Shown in pieces: positions 1 through 10,869 of a stretch of DNA of 64,000 nucleotides. The notes beneath the pieces were generated by a model. The model searched no databases and was not told where the DNA came from. It saw only the letters and a program-made list of their open reading frames with translations. The DNA is from Epiperipatus broadwayi. Taxonomy: Eukaryota; Onychophora; Udeonychophora; Euonychophora; Peripatidae. A program made the translations under genes and the position numbers. The stretch covers positions 558,001 to 622,000 of the forward strand of contig JAQFVV010000180.1 of the NCBI GenBank assembly GCA_028023455.1, written 5' to 3'. Every line of letters begins with the position of its first letter. Within the stretch, counting starts at the first letter, position 1.

Positions 1-540
1 AATAAAAAAAATATTGCAAGGTCATTTTAACTTAATCTCTGATTTCTTTTTATTTTAATCTCTAGATCTATTTAATTCAGTTTAATTTTTTTATTTATTA
101 ACTTCTCTTAATAATTAGCCCATAAACCCAATTAATATTATGTGGCATTTTTAAATTAACTTTAATTTTTGTAATCCTATGGATAGCATTATGCTAGAAT
201 GCTCTATTGTTTTTATTTTAGTTTTTCAGACTGCTTTAAGACATTTTGATTGTTATGATGATAGAATCCATCCATCTCATTAATTAAACACTTTTATTTA
301 ACTTAGAAATTCTGTTTGTTTATTTGGGTTATATCTTGAACCAACTTTTAACATACTTCTGTTAAATCAATTTCCTTCAAATGTTGTATATATATTTAGT
401 GATCAATGACAATATAATATTTTAGGATTGTCCTGCTATTTGTCCAGCCTAGTAGTGCTGAATTTCAAATGTTTTGATATTAGTTTAGTAAATTTTCAAT
501 GATGCACACTAGATGGCAGTAGCTTTGCTGTGCTGACTTA
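1..540. other. AT-rich sequence without a recognised gene
   Basis: No coding pattern, RNA gene or repeat recognised. It ends where sequence alignable to the LINE family begins, at about 541. No ACATC-type repeat is seen on this side of the array. Confidence 0.6.
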
Positions 541-3500
541 AATAGAAAAGAAAAAGAAAAAAGGGGTGGTGGTATAGGTGTTATATCAAAAAAATATTTA
601 AATATTGTTAAATGTCAAGAACACTTGTGGTTTGAAATAAGGTTGGGTAGACAAGAATGGATGGTGGCTATAGTTTATATAGCTACTGGAGATAGTCAAA
701 TTATATTGGAGTGGAATAGTAACATATACGAATGTTTAGTTAAGGATATACAAAGTTTTAAAGAAAAGGGGAAGAGAATAATGGTTATAGGGGATATGAA
801 TGGACATATTGAAGAAATTGATGATGTAGATAATAAAAATGGACAGCTTTTGAAGAATTTTTGTCAGAAAGTGAATTTGAGTATTGGAAATTTATTAAAT
901 ATTTATGAGGGACAATACACATGGTCCAGAAATAATATATTTCACACAATAGATTATGTATTGGTAGAGAAAGAGGGAATAAATAAAATACGGAAAATTA
1001 AGGTATTTGATAATGAAGAAAAAGTATGCACTAGTGATCATAATTTCATTGTAATTGAAATGGTTAGTAATGTGATGGAGAATAGAAATAAAAGTAGAAA
1101 TAATAGTGAAAGATGTGGATGGAGAGTAAGTGATAAGAATAAGTTGGAAGAGTATAAAATACAAGTTGAAGAAATAATGGAAGAGTGGGTTGGGGATGAG
1201 TATAAGGATTGGTGTAAGGAAGTAGAAAAAGTTGCAAATAGGGTTTTAGGTGAGAATATTGAAAAGAATAAAATTAATAAAAAAATTAAAATTAGTAAAA
1301 GTGTAAAAGAAAGGAAAGAAGCATGTAGAGAATATAAGGGTGCTATTAAGAATAAGGAAAGTGAAAAAGATATTAATGCTAAATGGGAAAAGTACTTAGA
1401 AAAGAAGAAGTTGGCTAAAATAGATATTTATAGAGAGAGAATGAAATTGAATAGTAAATTGTTGGAGGATATTAATAAAAGTGGAAGAGATGGAAGTAAA
1501 AAATTTTGGAATTATATTAAAAGGAGAAATGTAGGGGAGAGAGAGTTAGTATTACTAGATGATGAGGGAACTGAGTGTAGTTCTAGAGAAGATTTAGAGA
1601 GAATCTTAAATAGTTATGTAATGAATATAGAAAAGATGTTAGATGTGAATGATAGAGTGTTAGAAAATATGAAAGAATATAGTAATGGGAATATTAGGTT
1701 TTCAGAAAATGAACTAAATGAGGTAGAGAAGAAATTGAAAAGTGGGAAGGCAAGAGGTTTAGATGGATGGGCAGCAGAGATGGTAATGAATTTAGGATAT
1801 AGGGCAAAAGTAAAGTTATTATCCTGTTTTAATAAAATGGCACAGAATAGAGTTTTCCCAAGTAGTTGGAGTAATACAAGAGTAAGGTTATTATTTAAAG
1901 GAAAGGGTAAGGATCATAGAAAGTTGAATAATTATAGACCGATAGCGGTAACATCAGTTTTATATAAAGTTTTCTCGTATATGGTGGCTAGTAAAGTTGT
2001 AAAATGGATGGAAGGGAATAATGTAGTGGGTGAAATGCAAGGAGGTTTTAGATTAGATAGGCGTATAGGAGATAGTTTATTTGTAGTTACACAACTTATG
2101 GATATGAGTAGGAATGCAGATAAACAGTTATATATGAGTTTTATAGATATAGAGAAGGCATATGATAGAGTAAATAGAAATAGATTATGGATAAGTTTAG
2201 CAAATTTGGGAATGGATGAAGCTTTAATAGATATTATTAAGAAATTATATGAAAATAATTATTATATATATCAATTAGAGAATATTGAATCAATTAAAGT
2301 TAAAAATGGTGTGGGACTAAGGCAAGGATGCCCTATGTCACCTATTTTGTTTGTGTTGTATTTGAGTGAAATGGAAAGAGCAATAGAAAGATTAGGAAGA
2401 GGGATAGAGATACCGTTAATAGGTAGTAAGGGAGTATATATTTTGTCAGGTCTTTTTTTTGCAGATGATATATTTTTGTGTGCAGAAAAAAGAGAAGATA
2501 TGGAAGTTATGTTGAGGACATGTGCAAGGGTGGGTAAAGAGATGGGGATTAAATTTAGTGAAGAAAAATCAAATATAATGATGGTTAATACTGAGGAAAG
2601 AGAAGATGTAGAATTTTTATTGGGAGATATTAAGTTAAGTGTGGTGAATAGATATAGTTATTTGGGAATTATTTTAAGTAATCAGAAAAATTATTTGGAT
2701 GAATGGGAGAAAAAATTGATAAATGAAGCAAAGAAAAGAAAGGGATTGATAAAGAAATTAACAGTATTTTCATATAATAAATATGATGTAGCTAGAATTA
2801 TATGGAAAGGAGTTGCAGTAGCAGGGTTAACATATGGTAATGATGCATTATATGTTAGTAAAAAGATATTAGATTATTTAGAAAAAGCTCAAAGGGAAGT
2901 AGGAAGACATGCATTGGATGCAGAAATATGGACAGCAAGGGAGGCAATTCAAGGAGAAATGGGATGGTCAAGTTTTCATATGAGAGATGCAAAAAGTAAA
3001 ATGAAAATGTTTGGTAGATTGCAGTTTATGGATAATAAAAGAATAGCTAAAATAGTATTTAATTGGGTTATGAGTAAAGGGCAGGTAACAAGATGGGTGA
3101 GAAAGGTAATGCGCTATGCAAAAGATTTGGATAAAGAATTTATATCAGTATATTTGTACAAAAGATGGGATGATTGTGTTAAGAGGATTATTGAGTGTTA
3201 TAGTAGTAAGGAATGGGATAAAAGAATAAATTTATTAATAAAGACTAGGGAGTTAGAGAGATGGAGAAATAGTATGGAGAGTAAAAAGAGTTTAAATATA
3301 TATAGAAATAAACAGAATATTAGGTGTGAGTTAATATATGATAATAGTAAGGAAAGTAGTTTATTGTTTAAGGCTCGAACGGGATCTTTAGCTACAAAAG
3401 AATATACATGTAAATGGAAAAATATGGGTGATTTATTTTGTAAATTATGTAAGGAAGGAATTGAAAATATTAGGCATTTGTTAATTGAATGTAAATGTTT

Positions 3501-3684
3501 GAAAACAGAAAGGGTACATATAATGAAGTTGTGGAAAAATAAATATGAAAAGAGTGATTATACAGAAAGTGAATTATTGGTTTTTATGCTAGGTTTGGGA
3601 AAAGATAAGGGGGATTTAGATATAAAGGTTATAGAGTTGACAAAAATTATGTTGTGGAAATGGGATAGAGCAGATTATGGGTAA
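541..3684 (+). CDS. LINE ORF2 fragment (APE endonuclease, reverse transcriptase), uninterrupted
   Basis: The frame is open for about 1,047 codons with no stop, although the true start codon and first part of the endonuclease are missing. Endonuclease signatures: GDMNGH at 790-807, YTWSR near 915-930, SDH at 1,033-1,041. RT signatures in order: NYRPIAVTSVLYKVF near 1,930-1,975, EMQGGFR near 2,030-2,050, the motif A aspartates in FIDIEKAYD near 2,140-2,166, GLRQGCPMSP near 2,316-2,345, FADD at 2,458-2,469 and YLGIIL near 2,655. The C-terminus has a C-x2-C-x8-H-x4-C knuckle near 3,437-3,495. It is the least decayed ORF2 in the window, so copy A is young. It cannot move alone because its 5' end and ORF1 are gone. 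The function follows from the family; the motifs are seen directly. Confidence 0.93.
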   Translation, partial: NRKEKEKRGGGIGVISKKYLNIVKCQEHLWFEIRLGRQEWMVAIVYIATGDSQIILEWNSNIYECLVKDIQSFKEKGKRIMVIGDMNGHIEEIDDVDNKNGQLLKNFCQKVNLSIGNLLNIYEGQYTWSRNNIFHTIDYVLVEKEGINKIRKIKVFDNEEKVCTSDHNFIVIEMVSNVMENRNKSRNNSERCGWRVSDKNKLEEYKIQVEEIMEEWVGDEYKDWCKEVEKVANRVLGENIEKNKINKKIKISKSVKERKEACREYKGAIKNKESEKDINAKWEKYLEKKKLAKIDIYRERMKLNSKLLEDINKSGRDGSKKFWNYIKRRNVGERELVLLDDEGTECSSREDLERILNSYVMNIEKMLDVNDRVLENMKEYSNGNIRFSENELNEVEKKLKSGKARGLDGWAAEMVMNLGYRAKVKLLSCFNKMAQNRVFPSSWSNTRVRLLFKGKGKDHRKLNNYRPIAVTSVLYKVFSYMVASKVVKWMEGNNVVGEMQGGFRLDRRIGDSLFVVTQLMDMSRNADKQLYMSFIDIEKAYDRVNRNRLWISLANLGMDEALIDIIKKLYENNYYIYQLENIESIKVKNGVGLRQGCPMSPILFVLYLSEMERAIERLGRGIEIPLIGSKGVYILSGLFFADDIFLCAEKREDMEVMLRTCARVGKEMGIKFSEEKSNIMMVNTEEREDVEFLLGDIKLSVVNRYSYLGIILSNQKNYLDEWEKKLINEAKKRKGLIKKLTVFSYNKYDVARIIWKGVAVAGLTYGNDALYVSKKILDYLEKAQREVGRHALDAEIWTAREAIQGEMGWSSFHMRDAKSKMKMFGRLQFMDNKRIAKIVFNWVMSKGQVTRWVRKVMRYAKDLDKEFISVYLYKRWDDCVKRIIECYSSKEWDKRINLLIKTRELERWRNSMESKKSLNIYRNKQNIRCELIYDNSKESSLLFKARTGSLATKEYTCKWKNMGDLFCKLCKEGIENIRHLLIECKCLKTERVHIMKLWKNKYEKSDYTESELLVFMLGLGKDKGDLDIKVIELTKIMLWKWDRADYG

Positions 3685-3798
3685 ATTTAGAGTGGGGAAT
3701 GTAAAAGAAAGTGGCTAACAGGTTTATCTGGGCTTAATTGCTGAGATATTCTTGACTTCGTTTAAGGAGAAGCCATAATACATCACATCACATCACAT
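3685..3798 (+). other. LINE 3' UTR with hairpin and ACATC-repeat tail
   Basis: A short 3' UTR shared by copies A, B, C, D, E and the tail fragment. A conserved block, TTGACTTCGTTTAAGGAGAA (3,751-3,770), can form a CTTC/GAAG hairpin. A longer TGGCT...AGCCA pairing can close the whole segment (3,713 to about 3,776). It ends in ACATC repeats rather than poly(A). In CR1/L2-type elements such a 3' structure plus microsatellite-like end serves RT recognition; that role here is inferred. Confidence 0.7.
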
Positions 3799-3960
3799 AA
3801 ATAATTATTGTGAATGAAAGTAAAATTGTGATCGAGAGAGTGAGTTATTTGGAAGATTGAAAATTTTTGTGTTTAACTGTCTGAAAGATTTTTGTTCGCC
3901 ATTTTTGGGTTAGAAGTTTTTTTTAAAAAAAAAAGTTGTTCCTGTTGAATGTGTGATAGC

Positions 3961-4412
3961 GTAAGGATATTTATAAAAAAGTTGTATCTAAGTTTAATTT
4001 GTTTTAGTTAAGTTTATTACTGAAGGTTTTTTGAATTTAAAATAGGTATTTGTTTTGAGAAAAAAGGCAACGTTTGTTTGGGAGGCCTAACATTAGAAGA
4101 CACGTGGGTATAGTTTTGATCAGGTTTGGGAAAAGTAAAAAAGTTTTTATTTTTCTGTACAAGTATGTTTGAAGACTAGGTGAGGTATTATAAAGAGGTA
4201 TTTATAAAAAATTGTATGTAAGTTTAATTCGTTTTAGTTAAGTTTGTTACTGAGAGTTTTTTAAATTTTAAAATAGGCATTTATTTTGAGATAAAAGGCC
4301 TAACATTAGTAAACATATGGTTGTAGTTTGATCAAGCTTGGGAAAAAGTAAAAAAGTTTTTTTATTTTTCAGTATAAGGGTGTTTGAAGAATAGTAGAGG
4401 TATTATAAAGTC
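3961..4412 (+). repeat. Two tandem monomers in the LINE 5' UTR
   Basis: About 220-230 bp are repeated in direct orientation (about 3,961-4,194 and 4,195-4,412). Both contain a TTTATAAAAAA..TTGTAT start, a TTTTAGTTAAGTTT block, AAAATAGG, GGCCTAACATTAG and a GGTATTATAAAG end. Copy C carries only one such unit (about 9,545-9,775). Tandem 5' UTR monomers acting as internal promoters are known from mouse L1; a promoter role here is inference. Confidence 0.75.
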
Positions 4413-4449
4413 AAATATAGAATAGGTGACTTGAAAAATAAGAATGTGG

Positions 4450-5438
4450 ATTGCATTTGTGTGGCACAATGTATATACGATCGACAGAAAGGAGTTAGAT
4501 GAGCAGTAGTAGAGTGTACAGTGTGTGCTGAGGTGTATTATTTGAAATGTTTGAATAAGAATAGGAAGGATGTAACAGGTTTCTGGATATGTAGTCAGCG
4601 TGTAAATGTGATTAAAGAGGTGAGAAAGTGGTTTTTAAGTGTAGGTAGTCTAGAGAGAAAGTCAGAGGAGAGGGAGCAAAATGTAGTTAAGAAAGATAGG
4701 ACAGAGTATGGTTTTAGTGGAGTGTCAGAAAATATGGGTGAAGGAAGTAGTAATGCAATGGAGATGGTTAGCCAGAGAATAAGATAGAGGAAGAAATGAA
4801 GGATGTAGAAGTAAAGTTAAAATTGTTAGAGACGAAGTGTGAGGAGTTAAAGGAATTATTGAGTAGAAATGATAAGGAAGAAATGGATAAGGAAATTCAG
4901 AAGGTGGTAGAAAAGGTTAAAGATGGAGTAGAGAAAGTAGATTATGAGGCAGTATTGATAGGAGATTCACTAATAAGAGAATGTGGGGATATAATTGCAA
5001 GGGAAAATAGAAGCAGGTATGTGAGAGTATGTTTGCCTGGAGCAAAAATTAGGGATGTGACAGATAAAGTAAGAAAGCGAGGTAGTAGAGATGTATATGT
5101 AATGGTAGGGACTAATAATTTGTTAGAGCCATCAGAGAAAGTAATGGATGAGTATGTAGAATTGATTAGGAATTTGAGAGAGATTAAAGGAAGAGTAGGA
5201 GTAGTAGGACAATAATATACCAAGATTTGATAAGAGGCATTTGTTAGATAGGGCATGTTCTATAAAGGAGAGAGTGAAAAAATTGTGTGAGAGAAATAAT
5301 GTTGTGTTTGTGGATGTATGGGATTGGTTTATTGGAAAGAGGGAGTTGTATAGTAAAGATAGTTTGCACTTAGGAAAACAAGGAAGTGAAGTTTTAGGGA
5401 GTCTGATATTTAAAGAATATAATTCGGGAAACCTTTAA
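4450..5438 (+). pseudogene. LINE ORF1: PHD finger plus SGNH esterase, broken
   Basis: The N-terminal part shows a PHD-type zinc finger: cysteine pairs near 4,455-4,475, then an EC-x2-C...LKC block (4,515-4,555) and a final W-x-C pair near 4,585. Copies C and G retain the C-x2-C-x4-H-x2-C spacing or parts of it. The middle is a Lys/Glu-rich, probably coiled-coil stretch (4,796-4,945). The C-terminal half is an SGNH/GDSL hydrolase: block I LIGDSLIRE near 4,957, block III GTNNL near 5,107, and a DSLHL catalytic Asp/His block near 5,359. ORF1 with PHD and esterase domains is documented for CR1-like retrotransposons. Lesions: TGA at 4,500-4,502, a frame change near 4,785, and another near 5,212-5,240. 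The role is probably RNA binding and chaperoning; the esterase substrate is unknown. Confidence 0.85.
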
Positions 5439-5511
5439 AGGGGATGGGCTTTTAAATTGTAATATTATCAAAAAGAAGAAGAATGGAGGGGATATAAGAA
5501 ATAAGCAAAAG

Positions 5512-8500
5512 ATGGTTGATTTAGATATAAGTGTAGATGTGGAGAGGGAATGGTTTTGTAAGATTAGTGGTAAGAAAGTTTGTTATAAACGTAATGGAGA
5601 AAAAGGAAGCAAAAGAATTTATAAAAGAGTAGTTAGGAAAGAAGAAATTATTAAAATTAGGTTTTTGAATATGCAAGGTGATAGGAGACCAGAAAAATGG
5701 CTGGAATTAAATAAAGCAATTGAAAATGAAGGGCTTGAGGTATTAGCAGTAGTGGAAACTCATCTAAGAGAAGAAGAAGAACCTATTTTGGAAGAGGTAG
5801 TATGGCAGGGTATAAACAGAAAAGAAAAAGAAAAAAGGGGTGGTGGTATGGGTGTTATATCGAAAAAAATTTTAAATACTGTTAAATGTAAAGAACATTT
5901 GTGGTTTGAAATAAGGTTAGGTAGACAAGAATGGATGGTGGCTGTAGTGTATATCGCCACTGGAGATAGTCAAACTGTAATGGAGTGAAACAATAGTATA
6001 TATGAATGCCTAGTTAAGGATATACAGAGTTTTAAAGAAAAGGGGAAGAGAATAATGCTTATAGGGGATATGAATGGACATATTGAAGAAATTGATGATG
6101 TAGATAATAAGAATGGTCAGTTTTTGAAGGAATTTTGTCAAAGAGTAAATTTGAGCATTGGGAATTTATCAAATGTATATGATGGACAATACACATGGTC
6201 TAGGAATAATGTATTTCACACAATAGATTATGTATTGGTAGAGAAAGAGGGAATGAATAAAATACGAAAAATTAAGGTGTTTGATAATGAAGAGAGAGTA
6301 TGTAATAGTGATCATAACTTTATTGTAATAGAAATGGTTAGTAATGTGATGGAGGATAGAAATAAAGGTAGAAATAATAGTGAAAGATGTGGATGGAGAG
6401 TGAATGATAAGAATAAGTTGGAAGAGTATAAAATAAAAGTTGAAGAAACCATGGAGCAGTTGGTTGGGGATGAGTATAAGGACTGGTGTGGTGAAATAGA
6501 AAAAGTGGCAAATAGGGTTTTAGTCGAGAATATGAAGAAGAATAAAAGTAATAAAAAAATGAGAGTTAGTAAAAGTGTAAAAGAGAGGAAAAAAGCATGC
6601 AGAGAATATAAGTGTGCTATTAAGAATAAAGAAAGTGAAAATGATATTAATGCTAAATGGGGAAAGTACTTAGAAAAGAAGAAGCTAGCTAAAATGGATA
6701 ATTATAGAGAGAGGATGAAGTTAAATAATAAATTGTTGGAGGATATTAATAAAAGTGGAAGAGATGGGAGTAAAAAAATTTGGAATTACATTAAAAGGAG
6801 AAATGTAGGGGAAAGAGAGATAGTATTAATAGATGATGAGGGAATAGAATGTAGCTCTAGAGGTGAGCTAGAGAAAATCTTAAATAGATATGTAATGGAT
6901 ATAGAAAAGATGTTAGATGTGAAGGAATTAGTGATAGAAAACATGAAAGCAGTTAGTAGTGGGAATATTAGGTTCACAAAAAATGAATTGAATGAGGCAG
7001 GAAAGAGATTGAAAAGTGGAAAGGCAAGAGGTTTAGATGGATGGGCAGCAGAGATGGTAATGAATTTAGGGCATAGAGCAAAAGCAAAGTTATTATCATG
7101 TTTTAATAAGATGGTACAGAAGACAGTTTTTCCGGGTAGTTGGAGTAATACAAGAATAAGATTATTATTTAAAGGAAAGGGTAAGGATCATAGAAAGTTA
7201 AATAATTATAGACCGATAGCGGTAACATCAGTTTTATATAAAGTTTTCACATATATGGTAGCTGGAAGAGTTGTAAAATGGATGGAAGAGAATAATGTAG
7301 TGGGGGAAATGCAAGGAGGTTTTAGGTCAGATAGGCGTATAGGAGATAGTTTGTTTGTAGTTACACAACTTATGGAGATGAGTAGGAATTCAGGTAGATC
7401 GTTATATATGAGTTTTATAGATATAGAGAAAGCATATGATAGAGTAAGTAGAAATAGATTATGGGTAAGATTAGCCAATTTGGGAATGGATGAAGCTTTA
7501 GTAAATATTATTAAGAAATTATATGAAAATAATTATTATACTTACCAATTAGGGGATATAGAATCAGTTAAAGTTAAAAATGGGGTGGGATTAAGGCAAG
7601 GATGCCCTATGTCACCGATTTTGTTTTTGCTGTTTTTGAGTGAAATGGAGAAAGCAATAGAAAGACTAGGAAGAGGGGTAGAGATACCATTAATAGGTGG
7701 CAAAGGAGTATATACTTTGTCGGGTCTTTTTTTTTGCAGATGATATCTTTTTATGTGCAGAAAGAAGAGAAGATATGGATATTATGTTGAGGACATGTGC
7801 AAGGGTGGGTAAAGAGATGGGGATTAAATTTAGTGAAGAAAAATCAAATATAATGATGGTGAATACTGGGGAAAGAGAGGATGTAGTTTTTTTATTGGGG
7901 GATATAAAGTTAAGTGTGGTGGATAGATATAGGTATTTGGGAATCATCTTATGTAATCAGGAAAATTGCTTGGATGAATGGGAGAAAAAATTGGTAAATG
8001 AAGCAAAGAAAAGAAAGGGTTTGGTAAAGAAACTAACAGTATTTTCATATAATAAATATGATGTAGCTAGAATTGTATGGAAGGGAGTTGCAGTAGCAGG
8101 GTTAACATATGGTAATGATGCATTATGTGTTAGTAAAAGGATTTTAGATTATTTAGAGAAAGTACAAAGGGAAGTAGGAAGACATGCATTAGATGCAGAG
8201 ATGTGGACAGCAAAGGAGGCAATTCAAGGAGAAATGGGATGGTCAAGTTTCTATATGAGAGATGCAAAAAGTAAAATGAAAATGTTTGGTAGGTTGCAGT
8301 TTATGGATAGTAAAAGAATAGCCAAAATAGTGTTTAATTGGGTTATGAGTAAAGGGCAGGTAACAAGATGGGTGAGAAAGGTAATGCGGTATGCAAAAGA
8401 TTTGGATAAAGAATTTATATCGGTATACTTGTATAAAAGGTGGGATGATTGTGTTAGGAGGATTGTTGAGTGTTATAGTGGTAAGGAATGGGATAAAAGA

Positions 8501-8965
8501 ATAGAAGGATTAATAAAAAATAGGGAGTTGGAGAGATGGAGAAGTAGTATGGAGGGTAAGAAGAGTTTAAATATATATAGAAGTAAACGGAATATTGGAA
8601 GTGAGTTAATTTATGATAATAGTAAGGAAAGTAGTTTATTGTTTAAGGCTCGAACGGGATCTTTAGCAACAAGAGAATATACATGTAAATGGAAAACTAT
8701 GGGTGATTTAGTGTGCAAATTGTGTAAGGAAGGTATAGAAAATATTAGGCATCTGTTGATTGAATGTAAATGCTTGAAAGCAGAAAGGGTACAGATAATG
8801 AAGTTATGGGAGAATAGGTATGAACAAAGTGACTATACAGAAAGTGAGTTATTAGTTTTTATGCTGGGTTTGCGAAAAGATAAGGGGGATTTAGATTTAA
8901 AGGCCATAGAGTTGACAAAGATTATGTTGTGGAAATGGGATGGGGCAGAATATGGGAAGACTTAG
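5512..8965 (+). pseudogene. LINE ORF2 (APE endonuclease-RT), two lesions
   Basis: Starts at ATG 5,512, 73 bp after the ORF1 stop; no better upstream start is seen. Endonuclease motifs: FLNMQG near 5,665, VVETHLR near 5,750, GDMNGH near 6,066, SDH near 6,307. RT motifs match copy A, including EMQGGFR, FIDIEKAYD, GLRQGCPMSP and the FADD box. A C-terminal CCHC-like knuckle lies near 8,715-8,770. Two lesions break it: a Trp codon (TGG in D) became TGA at 5,986-5,988, and the T-run just before FADD (7,727-7,735) has nine Ts where A and D have eight, shifting the frame at the catalytic box. Everything else is intact, so it was probably active recently, or the T-run is an assembly error. Confidence 0.92.
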
Positions 8966-9072
8966 AGTGGGGAATGGAAAATAAAGTGGCTAACAGGTTT
9001 ATCTGGGCATAGTTGCTGAGATATTCTTGACTTCGTTTAAGGAGAAGCCAAATACATCACATCTCATCACAT

Positions 9073-9316
9073 GATTATACAGAAAGTTGATTATTGGTTT
9101 TTATGCTGGGTTTGGAAAAAGATAAGGGAGATTTAGATATAAAGGGCTGTAGAGTTGACAAAGATTATGTTGTGGAAATGGGATGGAGCAGAATATGGGA
9201 AAAATTAGACTGGGGAATGTAAAATTAAGTAGCTGACAAGTTTTTCTTGGTATAATTGCTGAGAAATTCTTGACTTCGTTTAAGGAATAGCTACAGTACA
9301 TCACATTATATCACAT
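9073..9316 (+). mobile_element. LINE tail-only fragment between copies B and C
   Basis: About 244 bp matching only the last part of ORF2 (the TESELLVFMLGL region), the 3' UTR and an ACATC-type tail. It starts directly after copy B's tail and runs directly into copy C's 5' UTR. This is a third independent 5'-truncated copy of the same family in tandem. Confidence 0.88.
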
Positions 9317-9819
9317 GATTATTCTGTGCTGAAAGCTAAGTTGAAGGTTTTTTGTCTGTTTTATGTGATTAATCATCTGAAATCATCGATACGAAGACTG
9401 TTTGCTTGTTATATGAAAGTAGAAAGTAAATTGTGATAAAGAGAGATAGATTTAATTGAATTTGGAAAGATCGGGTTTAAAAAGTGTTTCATTCGCCATT
9501 TTAAATATAGAAGTAAAAAAAAATATATTTTGTTGAATGTGTGTTAATGTAAGGATATTTTATAACTAAGTTGTATGTAACATTAGTTGGTGTTTTAGTA
9601 AGTTTGTTACTAAATAATTTTTTTATTGTAAGAAAGGGAGTGATTTATTTGAGAAAAAGGATAACATTTTGGAAACCTAAAATCAGAAAACACGTGATTA
9701 TCAATCGATTGTCTTTGAAAGGAAGAAAGTTTTTATCCTTCTGTTCAAAGGGGTTCTTGTAGGTGAGGAAGTATAAAGTCAAATATAGAGTAGGTGACTT
9801 GGAAAATAAGGAATATGGA

Positions 9820-10800
9820 TTGCATTTGAATTTCACAATGCATATATAATAGTCAGAAAGAAATTAGGCATGCTGTGGTTGAGTGTACCATATGTGATGA
9901 GTTTTATCATTTGAAATGTTTAAAAAAGACTAGGAAGAATGTAACAGGTTTATTGTTAAGTAGGTAGTGTGTAAATGTGATAAAAGAGGTGAAAAAGTCA
10001 TTTCTTAGTGTAGATAGTTTAAAGAGAAAATCAGGAGAAATTGAGCAAAATGTAATTGAGGAAGATAGGATAGAGTATGGTTTTAGTGGAGTGACAGGAG
10101 ATATGGGTGGAAAAATTAGTAATTCAATGGAGATGATTAGCCAAAGATAAGTAAGACAGAGGAAGAGGTAAAGGATGTAGAAGCAAAATTAAAATTGTTA
10201 GAGACAAAGTATGAGCAGATAAAGGAATTATTGAGTAGGAATGATAAAGAAGAAGTAGATAAGGAAGTCCAGAAGGTGGTAAAGAATGTTATGAATGAAG
10301 CAGAGAAAGTAGACTATGAGACAGTATTGATAGGAGATTCACTAATTAGAGAGTATGTTTGCCTGGAGCTAGAATTAGGGAAATTACAGATAAAGTAAAG
10401 AAGCAAGACATTAGAGATGTGTATGTTATGGTAGGGACTAATAATTTGTCAGAACCATCAGAGAGAGTAATGAATGAGTACAGAGAATTGATTAGGAATT
10501 TGAGTAAGATTAAGTGAAGAGTAGGAATAGTTAGATTATTACCCAAGATTTGACAAGAGGTATATGTTAGTTAGGGCATGTTCTACAAATGAGAGATTGA
10601 AAAAATTGTGTGAGAGAAATGATGTTATGTTTGTGGATGTGTGGTATTTTTTTATTGGAAAGGGGGAGTTATATAGTAAAAATGGATTACTCTTAGAAAA
10701 ACAAGGAAGTGAAGTTTTAGGGAGTTATGTAATAAAAATGGATTACACTTAGAAAAACAAGGAAGTGAAGTTTTAGGAGTTTGATTAATAAAGAATATAG
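9820..10800 (+). pseudogene. LINE ORF1 relic (PHD, esterase), copy C
   Basis: This relic keeps the clearest PHD half-motif of the array: ECTICDEFYHLKC (C-x2-C-x4-H-x2-C) near 9,870-9,920. The esterase retains VLIGDSLIRE near 10,325 and GTNNL near 10,435. The catalytic Asp/His block near 10,680 has decayed (NGLLL), and a 50-60 bp segment is duplicated at about 10,680-10,780. Several frame breaks. Confidence 0.75.
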
Positions 10801-10869
10801 TTCAGGAAATGGGATTTTAAGTGGAAGTGTTATCAAAAAGAAGAAGATAGACAGGATGTAAGAAACAAA

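Larger units (their letters stand above)
541..3798 (+). mobile_element. LINE copy A, 5'-truncated, first member of head-to-tail array
   Basis: Non-LTR retrotransposon copy that starts inside the endonuclease domain; the sequence at 541 matches copy B from about 5,812. It runs through the complete RT and C-terminal region, a short 3' UTR and a tail of ACATC repeats (3,780-3,798). Copy B begins directly after the tail with no spacer. It belongs to the same family as copies B, C, D, E, F and G but to a slightly different subfamily from B and D, which are nearly identical to each other. The 5' truncation is typical of target-primed reverse transcription. Confidence 0.93.
3799..9072 (+). mobile_element. 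LINE copy B, near full length
   Basis: Copy with 5' UTR (3,799 to about 4,445), ORF1 (about 4,450-5,438), a 73-bp spacer, ORF2 (5,512-8,965) and 3' UTR plus tail (to 9,072). Its first base follows copy A's tail directly. Copy C extends about 80 bp further 5', so B is probably slightly 5'-truncated. ORF2 is almost identical to copy D at 30 kb, so the two are recent sisters. Lesions are few: a nonsense and two frame breaks in ORF1, and one nonsense and one homopolymer frameshift in ORF2. Confidence 0.92.
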
